Origin: Erigeron canadensis
Taxonomy: Eukaryota; Streptophyta; Magnoliopsida; Asterales; Asteraceae
Assembly (NCBI RefSeq): GCF_010389155.1
Contig: NC_057762.1
Location: 9,659,513 to 9,723,512, forward strand
Direction: 5' to 3'
DNA length: 64,000 bases
Part shown: positions 52,488-63,747 of the stretch, piece by piece
How positions within the stretch are numbered: position 1 is the stretch's first letter
Layout of the letters: each line of letters opens with the position of its first letter
The notes under the pieces: model-generated
Databases searched by the model: none
Seen by the model: the letters and a program-made list of their open reading frames with translations, nothing else
What the model was told of the DNA's origin: nothing
Program-made: the position numbers and the translations under genes

Positions 52488-55400
52488 ATGGAGTTTAAAT
52501 CTGGTCTTGGTTCAAGTCTGGAAAATCCAAATGGTTATTCAATCAGGAAAGAGAAGTTATTCATCAGAAACCTCCAAAATGAACTGCCGGCAGAACCTCA
52601 AGAGTCTGACACCATCACTAATGGTAACCTTCCGTTTCTAACTTATTGCAAAGTGTTTATGCCTGAACTGTTCATGTTAAGTTTTAGTCCAGAGATGAAT
52701 CTCAACCAGATATATTATATATGATATATCATATACACACATTATTTGTTTAAAAGTGTAGTAACAGAGTTTTTTGAAATCAATATTCACTGAAGTCAAC
52801 TCCAAGAATTTTTTTTTTCTTAAGTTCTAAGATATATATATATATCTTTTTTTTTTTTTAGTTTTTATACAAATAAATAAAGAGTAGAATATTAATAATA
52901 ATTATCTCTAGTTTTGTGGGTTTAAACATAGATCACAATTCACAAGTGTGTCATCTTTCAGAATTAGGTTTATTTTTCTGAAAATTTCAGTTGAAATCTA
53001 ATCTAGCAGTTAACTTATCGCTTTATGGTTTCTTTGATTTGACAGTTACAAAAACTCTAACCAAAATCTAAATTAAATCAAATTAATAGCAAACAAATGC
53101 CCCTTGGAAATTTAAATTTTGTCAAGAATTTTTAATTTTTTTTTATAGATCTATAAATTTTGCCCATTTTTAAATTTTATTTTCATGAATATATTATTCT
53201 TGACTCCTTTTACATTTTTTTTTTGACTTGGAAATAAACCAAACCAAATATGATCATTTGGTGTCTATTTAAAACAAACTAAACCATATTTTAATTTAGT
53301 AGATTTTTTGTTACTGAGTTTCCTTCAAAAATGTTTAACAAATGATAATCTAAATAAGTGTTATTTAGCACCAATATTCATTAAATGGAAAACATGTAAT
53401 ATAACTTCAAGGTTTTTTAAAATTACAATTATTCTTTATATAATATGTATCTTTATCTTTATCTTTACTAAAAGCTAACTTAAACGCTTATTGACCAATC
53501 ATATCACTAAATTTCTTCAAATTGGCCTATGCTTATGTCATCAATAATTTTTTATTTAACATTAGTTAATATAAGTTAGATGATAAAATCAAAACTAATT
53601 CATATAAATAATCACCACACAATCTTTATCTTTATATATATACCAAAAGACAAGTAAGCTAATAGCAAGCTCTCGATTTTATCAAATTAAAAATTGATGA
53701 TGTCATTATTAATCTAATTATAATATACTATTAAAAATTAAAAATAATAATCATTATCCAAATACTATTTATATTAGTAATTGTAGAATTTACTCTTTTT
53801 TTTCCATCAATAACTTACACTTTATAGCCTTGCTAAATACTTAATTGATTATTGTTGTACTTTGTAACCATTAACTTGAGAAATTTTTAATATGATTTTA
53901 CCAACATTTTTTACATTTAAATTTACATATTTAATGATTTATCTTTATCTTAAAAATGTCATAAACATCTCGTGTATTTGACACGGGCATAAATCTAGTA
54001 TAACATTATATTTAACATAAACATTGATATTACTTTAGCTATTTTTAAGTTGTTTATACTGACATTGATAAATTAAATGAATATTGAATTCACATATGTG
54101 GGGATTAGGGTGGAGGTATTTTACCGGCATCATATGGCTCATACGGGGTGGATCGATGGGTATCCAATTGTGATACCGGGGCTAGGGTTCCCTCCATTAC
54201 CCTTTTTAGAAATTCTATAATCTACATTATTTCAACATTAGGGCCCTAATGTGCAACATGACATGACAATCTTACTATAGTCTAGTGTGTTATCCCCATA
54301 ACCGCATAGTATTAACCATAACTGCTAACTTGATTGTGTGTGTTAAACCCCTCGGCTATAACAGTATTACAGATCAACGATGGGTGGGAACCTTTTGATC
54401 CCATGTAACGTTTTGGTACCCAGAGCTCACACCGCATAGATTTCATTCCCGGTGACTCACAATTCTCACACATGGATTAGAAGATATAGTTTCTCCACCT
54501 TTTTGGCAAAATTTGAACCTAAGTAGCCTTCACTGTGGGCCCATGTGATCACATAATTGCGTACCAGTTGATCTATGATCAATTGGTCTACCATTACCAT
54601 ATAATATTATGAGAAATACTACAATTAAGTTACTAATATACTGTTAAGGGTATCATTGTTAAATTTGACAAGAATAAATGGTTTGGACGGAAAGGACATT
54701 CTTGGTTTGGAAATTTTTGGGCACCATATAATATTATATTACAACTAAATGGTCTTTTTAAACAACAGGTTCCAAAAACAGAGTTGAAAATGTTGTGGGA
54801 TGTCATGAAGAAGTGAATGATAAGATACATAAAGCATTGAAGTCCTTACGTTTACGTGAGAAGTGCAATCTTGTCCAGTTTTGGGCACCTTGTAGTAATG
54901 GAAATTACATTTTACTAAAAACTGTAGATCAACCTTTTCACCAAGGTAAACCTAATAATGGACTCAGTAGTTACAGGAGGGAATCAGAGCGCAACTGGTT
55001 TCTAGTGGATGAGAAATGTGAAGAAGAAGATCTTATCCCTGTGGCGCGTGTATTTAGGACACAATTGCCAGAGTGGACTTCTGATGTAATGAATTACTAT
55101 TCGAAAAAATATCCACTACAGGATTTTGCTATTCGTTTGAATCTTCATGGATATCTGGTTTTGCCAGTGTTTGATCCTAATACCATGACATGTGTTGGTG
55201 TGCTTGAATTCATCACATATCTGAGTAATCTTGATTGTGCTTATGAGGTTCAAGAAGTTCATCGAACCCTCAAGGTTTTCATCCAATCTCTAATCTGTCA
55301 TTTTGATGTTTTGTATTATACTTGACTACTATCTTTATGTGATTCTATTAATTTTCTTGTTTTCAACTTAAGATTTCTGTTTTAATCTTTTATTTTTAAT

Positions 55401-58400
55401 GAAAAACTATTTGAGATCTCTTAATTATGGTTTAGTTATTTCTTAACACTCAATAGACTTGACTTTGCCCACTTTAATTTAGCAATTGTAGCTTCCGCGT
55501 TTCTATGAAACTGAGCTACAAGCTTTTCACAACTTGATGCATCTGACTTCAAATTTTGGGCATACTTTGCCTGCTGAAAAATAAACTTGAGCTGTCATAT
55601 TAGAAGTGAACTATCCATATAAAAAAACCTGCTCTTGTTTTTAACAGTTGTACTTAAATGTATCTTAAGTTTTAAATTGTTATTATCATGCAGGCAGTGA
55701 ACCTGATATCGCCACAAGCATTTGATTGCCCTGCATCTAATGTGAGTTCGCAGTGGTGATTATAATAATTAATAGCATTTATCCTTTTTTTTCTTTAGCA
55801 GTTTATGTAATTGCTACCTTCAATGCTCATGATAAATGCTTACACAGGTTAACAGCGAATATAGAAAGCATGAGCTAGATGAAATCTTCACGATTTTAAA
55901 AGAACTTTGTGACACTTACAGTTTACCACTTGCACAGACCTGGGTAGTGTCCTCGTGGAGTAGCTATACGGCAGTCGGAGATAAAGTAGAAAAGACATGT
56001 AGTTGCTTTAACTCTAGCTGCATAGGAAAAGTTTGCATGTCGTCAACTTCTCTACCATTTTACGTGCCTGATTTGCAGCACTGGAATTTTAGGAAAGCCT
56101 GCAGAGAGCATCACTTGCTGACATCCCAAGGTGTTGTTGGGAGGGCGCTGTCATCTCATGGTTCAAGCTTTTGTCCTGATGTAACTGAACTAGGAGAAGA
56201 AGAATATCCTTTGGTTCACAATGCACGCATGAGCGGATTACGGGGATGCTTTGCCATATACTTGAATAGTAGAGAACATGATCATAGTTATGTATTAGAG
56301 TTTTTTCTACCCGTCGACATGAGAGAAAGTGCAGAGCTACAAAACATGATGCAAAAGTTAAAGATGCATATTAGGTTTTCCTCTTTTGAGTGTGGAGACC
56401 AAGCAGGCACCGAAGTTATTGGAAGGGCTATGGAGGTAAGTCAACAATCATTATCAATTCAGCTTAATATGGACCCAACATCAATGTCAAAAGAAATAAT
56501 TCAGCTAGATTTAGAAGACTCACAGACAGTAGGTGAAACTAGTGCTCAAAATGATTGCATTAGTTCTCAAGATCCATATCGTTTTACTCAAGTTTACCGC
56601 AAGAACTTGAGTAGCATAACTAACTCACAGAAAATGTCTGTGAATGATGTTAGTAGCAAGAAAATTGATGTACCTACCGAAGGCAAAGGGTTTACTTCTG
56701 CAGAAAACGGCGTTTTTGTCAAACAAAGTAGAAAACATAAAACTGATTCCCCTGGTTCTGAGCAAATTCAGAAATATATTGAAAAGTTGATAAATGAAGC
56801 CTCACTTGGGGACATGTCAAGAGAAATATTGAATTCTAAAGATTCAGGGCGTGTACATGAATTTAATGCTGAAACTGCTTTTTGCGTCGGTTGCCCAATA
56901 AACTGGAAAAATGCTATTACTAAGAGGGAGAATATGTTTGTGGATGATGCTACAAGCAAGAAAATTGATTTCGTCTCTGGAGAAGCAGCCTTAATGGAAC
57001 ATAGAATAAAACCTAAATCTGATGATCTTATTGCAGAACACAAACAAAAATATTCTGAAAAGCCAACAGATGAGGTTTCCAGAAGCTTTGGCTCCTTGTC
57101 GAGTGATATTTGGCAACTGTCTCAAAATGAACATGATTTAGTCAACAGTTACCACAAGAACTGGAGCAGTGCTGTTGCTAACACAGAAGAAATCATTGTG
57201 GCCGATGTTCTAGCCGCAAAATCTGATGTAGGTAGTGTGGAAAATGGATGCAATTCTGAAAGAAAAGGAGCGTATACTAGACGCAGACGAAAGCGCAAAA
57301 TGGATTCTATTACACAACGGTCAATTCAGCAATATTTTGGAAAACCAATAGCGGAAGCTTCTACCAGACTCGGCGGTAAGTCCATATTTTTACATTGTTA
57401 TTGGAATACCAAGTTATTATTACATGTGTATTTTAATTGAATACGAATAAAGAAGTATGCTAAAAAATGGTCGTATATTGAAAATAGCTAATAGTGAGGA
57501 TGGCTATGTAGAGATGTACAAAGGTCGTGTTGTGCCGAGCCTAAAAAAACCCGGGTTTTTATATTTAATAAAAAACCCTGGCATAAGAAAGCTCTGGCCG
57601 GTGATAACCCATGCTTTGATTTCATGTAAATGATAATTTGAGATTTGCATATTTTTTGTTAGTGATTAAAAAGATTGACAATTATGTGATATATATTCCA
57701 GAAAAGTACGATTTTTATTGAAAATGTTGTCATAAAAGTATCTTTTGCATTGCCTTTTCAAAATATTTCTCATTTCTAACTAGTCTATATCAATATTACA
57801 TTATAAATCATTTGTTTCTCTTTTTTTTTTTCCAACTAAGTAATTGATAATCCCAAAATGCCCCCCCCCCCTTTTTTTTTAAAGGTGCGGATAGAATATT
57901 ACAATGGAGAGTCTAGACTATGTTATTTAAAGTAGGTCTACGCTAGAAAGCCCCCTTTCCCAATACCGAATTGGAGGATAACCCCCTAATAGGCCGCCTA
58001 AAGGCACGACAACATATCAAGGAAAACCTTAGCTTCTAAGACTGGAACCCGAGTCTCTCTAAATCCAAGCTCTCATGGAGGGATTTCCTTACCATTGAGC
58101 TATTAACCCAATGACCCTCCCTTGTATTCAATATATTAAACATCACCATTTTAAATATCTATAATATTTACTTCAAATACTTATAATACCTTTAATGAAA
58201 TTAATTTACAACGTCTAACTGCTAAAATAACTACATTACCCCTTAATAAAATCAATTTACTAGTCATGCGTCTAGTAGATTGTTGAAGTTGATGGTAAGA
58301 TGAATTATAAAATGATTTCCTAGTTTTCTTCTTTATTTAATTTGAACTTAATATACGTGTCAATTATTTTCAAAAATAAATTCAAATATAAATATACACT

Positions 58401-60785
58401 ACAACTAATGTCATTCGCTCACACTTATTTTTTCACACTTTTAAAAATTGTCAAAAAAATTGTTAATTTGTTTACATTTATAAATGTGTGAAAAGGATTC
58501 ACATTTTAAAGTGTGAAGAAATTTAAAAAATCAAAATTTTTTCACACTTATATATGTAGAAACAAAAGATTCACATTTAAGTGTGTAAAAGTATATAATT
58601 GTTCACACTTAGAAGTGTGAAATTAATGTGTCAACCAAATTTTTTCACACTTAAATTTCCACACTAAAGAGGAAGTGTGAAGAAATTGAGTGTGACAAAT
58701 TAACTATCACACTTTTGAGTGAAAAGTGTGAACATTTTGTTTGTATATTTACACTATTGAATGTGAATAATTTTGAAGTGGGAACAAATTAACATATTTG
58801 GTCGCACTTTTTTAGAAGTGTGAGCAAATGCTATTTTTGTTTGATTTGATTTTTTTTTCAATCTTTTAATGACATAGGAAATCAATTCAATGTATATAAT
58901 TGATAGATTAGCATTAGTCCTTGCATGACATTTTGTAGGAAGTTAAATATAACACGTATGTTAATGACGATGAGGTATTCAATGAATGTCAACTATGATT
59001 ATTTTCACATATACATGTAGTTAGATTAGATTAGATTATTGATCAGTTTTTGTATAAACTAAACACATAATGAATTAAGGATGTGTACCACCTAATGATC
59101 CAGAAGCCATAGAGGGAAGACGACATGACTTAGTCGAGGGTCGGGTTATCATTTAGGGTGTGTTCTAATGATGTGATTTTAGGTGACATAGGGAAGGCCA
59201 CAAAGAGTTTAGCGAGAACTTATAAGGGGGTGATTTCTTTTTTGGTGTTAAGCCCCTGTTACGATCCCCTATCGGGCAAGTATGGGATAAGTTGATGGTT
59301 TATAAGCGTAGGTGTCCCCTCTTCCTTTGAGCTAGCTTTTGGGAATGAGTTCTACACCTAGCTTATGGCATGATATGAGCCTACTATGGGATGGGTTTGT
59401 ATCAATTGGTATCACAGCGAGCCCTACCTATCGAGGTTCCAACACTTAGAGTGGTGGCTTGGACCCGAAAAAGATGGGGTGCCAACCGTGACCAACATAG
59501 GTGTGATCAACGAGCTCGATGTGATCAACGAGCTCGAAGTGGTGGCTTGGACCCAAAAGAAGGGTGCCAAGCGTGACCAATATAGCCGTGACCAACGAGG
59601 ATTTTGACTTTTCAAAGGGTAGCATATTGTTACGATCTCACATTGGCTAAGTATAGGATTGGTTGATGGTTTATAAGTTTAGGTGTCCCCTCCTCCTTTG
59701 AGCTAGCTTTTGGGAGTGGGTTCTACACCTAGCTTATGGCATGATACGAGCATACTATGAGATGGGTTCGTATCAGCCCCTAAGGTCTCTATTTATAACG
59801 CACCCAAGGGGAAACCCTAATTAACAAGTGAGGGTAATTATATCCATCAAATAATTACCTATTAATTATTTAGGGGTAATTAGGTCATTGATCATTATTA
59901 ATTAGATAAATGATTATAAAGACCACATACATTAATGTATATAAATATTAAGTATATATATATATTCTAACATAGATATGCATTTATTTACTTCTAATTT
60001 CATGTTTTATAGTTAGTCGATCTACACTGAAGCGTGTTTGCCGTGAGCTAGATATACCCCGTTGGCCATTTCCGCAGCGCAATAAGAAACATTCTCATTT
60101 TAGTATATCTGTTGTTATTCGCCTGCTGATTAGAATTAAGCGGTGGAGTTGTTCAACTAGTCAGCACGGTTTTTCTGCCAAGTGGTGGATTTGTGGAAAA
60201 CATAATGCTTTTGCTGCTAAATCAAATCAATTGTGTGATTCTCGTAAAGGAGAGTCGATTTGTGAGCGAATTTACTTGTCAAAGTCATTAAAAGAATCAG
60301 ATGACTGCATAGAGACGTTGATTTCATATTCTAAGCCCCAGCAAGCATGCTTTGGTATATATGAAGCAGCATGCTTGTTGTTGGGCTTAAAGCGTTGGAG
60401 AAAGAGGACTCTGTTAAAGCATGCAACACAGTGCAATGATTACCTTATTGACGACGGGCATTCAGATATTAATATCTTCAATGTGTTTCCATACAAGAAT
60501 ATGGTTTACGGCTCAGAAACATGCAAGGTGACAGTGAAGGCAGCTTATAAAGATGATATTGTAAAGTTTGATTTCCCTTTTTCATTGGGACTTTCAAAAT
60601 TAAAAAACCAAGTGGCTCAAAGGATTAAGCTTCAAGCAACAAGATTTCATCTAAAATACAAGGATGAAGATGATGATCTAATTCTCATTACTTGTGATGA
60701 AGACCTCTGCAGCCTTGTGCCATTTTCGGCTACTTCAGCTAGTAAGAATACCATAAAACTAATAGTCAAAATGGTTAATGGTTAG
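52488..60785 (+). CDS. NIN-like (NLP) transcription factor, gene B, with expanded RWP-RK region
   Basis: Five exons: 52488-52623, 54769-55274, 55694-55741, 55848-57375, 60013-60785; 2991 nt, 996 residues. Exons 2-4 encode the GAF-like regulatory region (LVQFWAPC, TVDQPF, RVFRTQLPEW, LPVFDPNTMTCVGVLEF; then SLPLAQTWVV, CIGKVCMS, GVVGRALSS, YPLVHNARMSGL). The RWP-RK domain is about 718-766 (IQQYFGKPIAEAS / SRSTLKRVCRELDIPRWP), split by intron 4; after RWP it reads FPQRNKK. PB1 spans about 909-995 with a full acidic loop (YKDEDDDLILITCDEDL) and the basic Lys. Residues about 480-735 hold three tandem versions of a roughly 90-100-residue unit. Intron phases 1,0,0,1 match gene A. Confidence 0.92.
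53629..53998 (+). mobile_element. Small Helitron-like element in intron 1 of gene B (370 bp)
   Basis: Starts after A with TCTTTATATATATACC and ends with hairpin CTCGTGTATTTGACACGGG, then CTAG before T. It is homologous at both ends to the minus-strand copy at 39595-40548. Confidence 0.7.
54330..54600 (-). mobile_element. Candidate tRNA-derived SINE in intron 1 of gene B
   Basis: On the minus strand a box-A-like GATCAACTGGTAC (about 54561-54573) is followed at tRNA-like spacing by a box-B-like GGTTCAAATTT (about 54510-54520). The box spacing equals that of the SINE at 57872-58120. Neither end nor a target duplication was fixed. Confidence 0.4.
57872..58120 (-). mobile_element. tRNA-derived SINE in intron 4 of gene B (about 250 bp)
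   Basis: On the minus strand the head reads GGAGGGTCATTGGG, then box A TAGCTCAATGG (58092-58102) and box B GGGTTCCAGTC (58040-58050). The body ends in an A-rich tail followed by a G-run (57861-57880). A pol III promoter of this type marks tRNA-derived SINEs. Confidence 0.65.
58397..58845. mobile_element. CACTA-like MITE in intron 4 of gene B
   Basis: Left end CACTACAACTAATG. Many direct and inverted copies of TTCACACTT/AAGTGTGAA fill the next 440 bp, like subterminal repeats of CACTA elements. The right end carries GTGAGCAAATGCTATTTTTG, partly inverted to the left end, but lacks an intact TAGTG terminus. Confidence 0.5.
59257..59775 (+). mobile_element. TRIM (miniature LTR retrotransposon) in intron 4 of gene B, 519 bp
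   Basis: Two 148-bp LTRs (59257-59404 and 59628-59775) run TGTTACGATC to GTATCA and differ at about 18 sites. A tRNA-iMet-like PBS, TTGGTATCACAGCG, follows the first. The duplication GCCCC flanks the element (59252-59256 and 59776-59780). The 223-bp interior holds no protein; it has an internal repeat of CGAGCTCGATGTGATCAA and GTGGTGGCTTGGACCC. Confidence 0.92.
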
Positions 60786-61200
60786 TTTCTTAACGTGAGA
60801 GGAGCCGTAAAATCTTTAAGAGAAAATAACCCAGATAACCAAAAACCATCCTAAATATAGTTTTCACAAAGTACCCACAAAATCGTAAAAATGGCTGGTG
60901 ATATAGATTTTTGAAGCATTTCTCCACAAGCGTAAGTATGCAAAGAATTGGAGGAAAAAAATGATTCCAAGAGCCATTAGTTGGAATAACACTATATTAA
61001 AGTGGCCTAGGCCAGTGGAGATTATGCCGATTGATGATGCAAGTGACACATACTTATTTAAAATGGTTTGTACATGTATTATCAATATTTAAGGGCAACT
61101 TGTTTATATGTTGATACGAGGTAGGTCACTACTGGCATTACAGAGGATGAGGGTGTGACTGCAAGTAATTGGTGGCAAGCTAGCAGGCGCCTTTTTATTA
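60786..61200. other. Downstream of gene B, degenerate coding-like sequence
   Basis: Includes the 3' end of gene B. From about 60900 a plus-strand reading with stops (RAISWNNTILKWPRPVE, then EDEGVTASNWWQASRR near 61130) looks like decayed transposon coding sequence that continues into the next feature. Confidence 0.35.
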
Positions 61201-61985
61201 GGTAGATGATGTGGATAAGTACTTCAGGTTCGCACCTCAGCATCGAGATCTATCACCACCACCTCAAGTTAATCATCCATCCAATTATCTACCATCATCA
61301 CTTCTTAACTCTTATCTAGTTGACTCTCCACGATCACCATCTCCTACGAGTCTGACAAAGATACCAGGCATGTATTATTCTTCCCTCTCTCCACAGGGTA
61401 AACGTGTTATATCTACATACCCTGAGCTACATGCTTTGTGGGATGAGGTACATTTGTTACATGAGCTTGTGTCACCAATACGACAGGAGATGTACGACCA
61501 TTATGAGATGAGGTGCGTTCTTTGCGGGAGGACGAGGTAATGTTTATTTCAACATTTTGTAATTTTTCTTTTACTTTATAAATGCAATATAATGTTTATT
61601 TTGATATTTATGTATTTATTTAATTATCTGTAGAGAATGGATGACACTTGTTATGGGACTAGCCTTATGCATTTGATGTTCGTTTTATACGACAACGGGG
61701 TATACACCAAGACGTCTTGGAGCTTCCATGAAGTTTCCTTACACAACATCACATTTTGGGCGAAGTCACAAGAAAAAGCCAAGACGTCTTGGAGCTTCCA
61801 TGAAGTTTCCTTACACAACATCACATTTTGGGCGAAGTCACAAGGAAAAGCATGCTTCTACTATTGAGGACCATGTTGGTCCTGTTCCAGAGGCAAAACC
61901 ATTCCTAGTTCAGAGGCACATGTTAGTCCCGTTCAATTCGAGAGGCACCTCCCATAATATAGGCAAATGTTATTCTTGATTTTGA
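61201..61985 (+). pseudogene. Unrecognised transposon-like coding remnants
   Basis: An open stretch (61211-61540) encodes a Pro/Ser-rich segment followed by YPELHALWDEVHLLHELVSP, and a second frame (61728-61979) encodes two copies of a basic segment with GASMKFPYTTSHFGRSH. The style recalls the hypothetical proteins of MULE or other plant transposons, but I cannot name the family. A 72-bp in-frame tandem duplication lies at 61709-61852. Confidence 0.35.
61709..61852 (+). repeat. Two-copy tandem repeat, 72-bp unit
   Basis: Units at 61709-61780 and 61781-61852 are almost identical and each equals 24 codons. Confidence 0.92.
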
Positions 61986-63330
61986 ATCATGATTGGCCAA
62001 GGAGTATAGAAAAATTGACTACTTACAAGAAATCAATTGGTCTGCATATCAATTACCATGAAGTAGCATCAACAATAGTGATGGGTTCAAGTTAGTAGAG
62101 ACGTTTGAGGATGACTCCCGTTGCAAGAAAACTGCAATCGACTTTTATCTATATGAGCTGGCCAGGGGTGCTACGTCGACTTTTTTCTAAACACCGACTA
62201 AGTCATATTCGTCTTGGTCGTCAATGTTAGGGTATTTTAGTCGAGGTAGAAGAAGTTGGTTATCTTGAGACCAATGTTAGGTATTATATTATATTTTATG
62301 TTACATGTCTTTATTTTCTAATTAATAAGATGTACTAATTAATATATTTTTCATCATATATCGACTTTTTGATTAAGAAGATCAGAGAACTTGTTGATGC
62401 AAAGAAGTTGGATCGTGAAAAGCTAGATCAGATTGTTAGAGAATCATGATGACTATCATGCCCTCTTCCTTTCTAATTTGTGAGTTACCTGTTGGAACAC
62501 TCAAGTCATATATTCTCGCGGATGGCAAGTGTGTAAGCTTCATCCTGCATGGTGGATGGTCGATAAGGTTAGCATACAATCTTTTCAATAAACTTATATG
62601 TATGTATCAAATCGATTATTATTTATTTAGAGGTCTGTTTGCACGTGTCATATGTGCAAAAGTCCATTGGTTTCTTATTGAGCTACAACTTCCGTCATTT
62701 AAGGTGGTAGTTTATGACACAACTTAAAGGTCCACTTTACCAATAAGGAATTGAACAAATAATAGTGCCAAAAATGAGTGAGCATTTACCAAAATACTAC
62801 ATACCGTCTATATTGGGCGATGTCGGGAAATAAAGAGTCAGAAAAGATGCAGATTAAAAGTATTAGAGACAAGAGTGTGCCATAACAAGCAAAATCTTGT
62901 GGCAGCATCAAGATGGGGCAGATTGTGAGGGTGGGCTGGGTAAACGGGCTAAAACAATCCATTTTTTCATTCTAGGAACATGTTGGTAATGAACCAAAGT
63001 TTATTCAGATACTTGCGACCTTTTTTCATTCTATCCATACCGTTTCAACATGTTACCTCACCTTTTTTGACCTGTATCAATAATTACTTGTTGATGGTTC
63101 AATAGCCTATTCAACCAGCAAAGTGATAGTTAGAAACAACAATTTACGCCCATTCATTAACTTAATAACTTGTAAGGTTTCTTGTAATGGAGCTGATAAC
63201 AAATGGGCTGATCAAATTAATGGCGAATTATTGTTGTATTTTAATTCAATAAGACCAGTCAAGTTTTATAGGGTGTGTAATTGTTAGATAGTGGAATGAC
63301 AGTTTGAAATCTTTTAAAATATATCCTGCA
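61986..63330. other. Intergenic, no gene recognised
   Basis: Contains a 93-codon ORF at 62446-62727 (PVGTLKSYILADGKCVSFIL) with no recognisable domain, and AT-rich spacer. Nothing else could be supported. Confidence 0.35.
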
Positions 63331-63334
63331 ATAC

Positions 63335-63490
63335 CATGGAGGTTATAAAGATGAAGATCGTAATGGTTATGGTAGGGATAAGGAATAGGGTGATGGTAGA
63401 AATGATCGTGATGGTGGTTGTAAAGATGAAGATCAGTATGGGTGAGATGGGAACATACAAGGATGGTAGATATCGTGGACAAGGGGATGA
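63335..63490 (+). pseudogene. Epsin-like low-complexity fragment
   Basis: A plus-strand reading, with stops and frame changes, gives YKDEDRNGYGRDKE, KDEDQYGRDG and YKDGRYRGQGDDW. This Asp/Tyr/Gly/Arg-rich pattern resembles the linker after the ENTH domain of plant epsins, adaptors in clathrin vesicle formation. Low complexity makes chance similarity possible. Confidence 0.3.
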
Positions 63491-63504
63491 TTGGACTTTG
63501 ATAT

Positions 63505-63646
63505 GAGATGCTCTTGCTTCTAAACTCAGAGCTAGCTTCAACCCTTTGCTATATATGTTCTGGAAATATCAATAGAACAGTTCAAATATGGTCAAAGAAT
63601 GTAACCACTGAGTATGAGGGAAAAACATATGTTGAGCTTCTTCAGG
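63505..63646 (+). pseudogene. SEC31-like exon fragment
   Basis: One frame reads LNSELASTLCYICSGNINRT then VQIWSKN and EGKTYVELLQ, and ends at a good donor (CAG then GTAAGC). From memory this resembles the helical region of plant SEC31 (COPII coat outer-shell protein). No further SEC31 exon was found inside the window, so this may be a captured fragment or the edge of a gene. Confidence 0.45.
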
Positions 63647-63747
63647 TAAGCATCATCATGTAACCATATCTAAATCACGTAACCATATCTTTGAATACTT
63701 TTGGGGTGTAATTTTGGCCCAACTACTGGTCCATTTATGCATATTGT

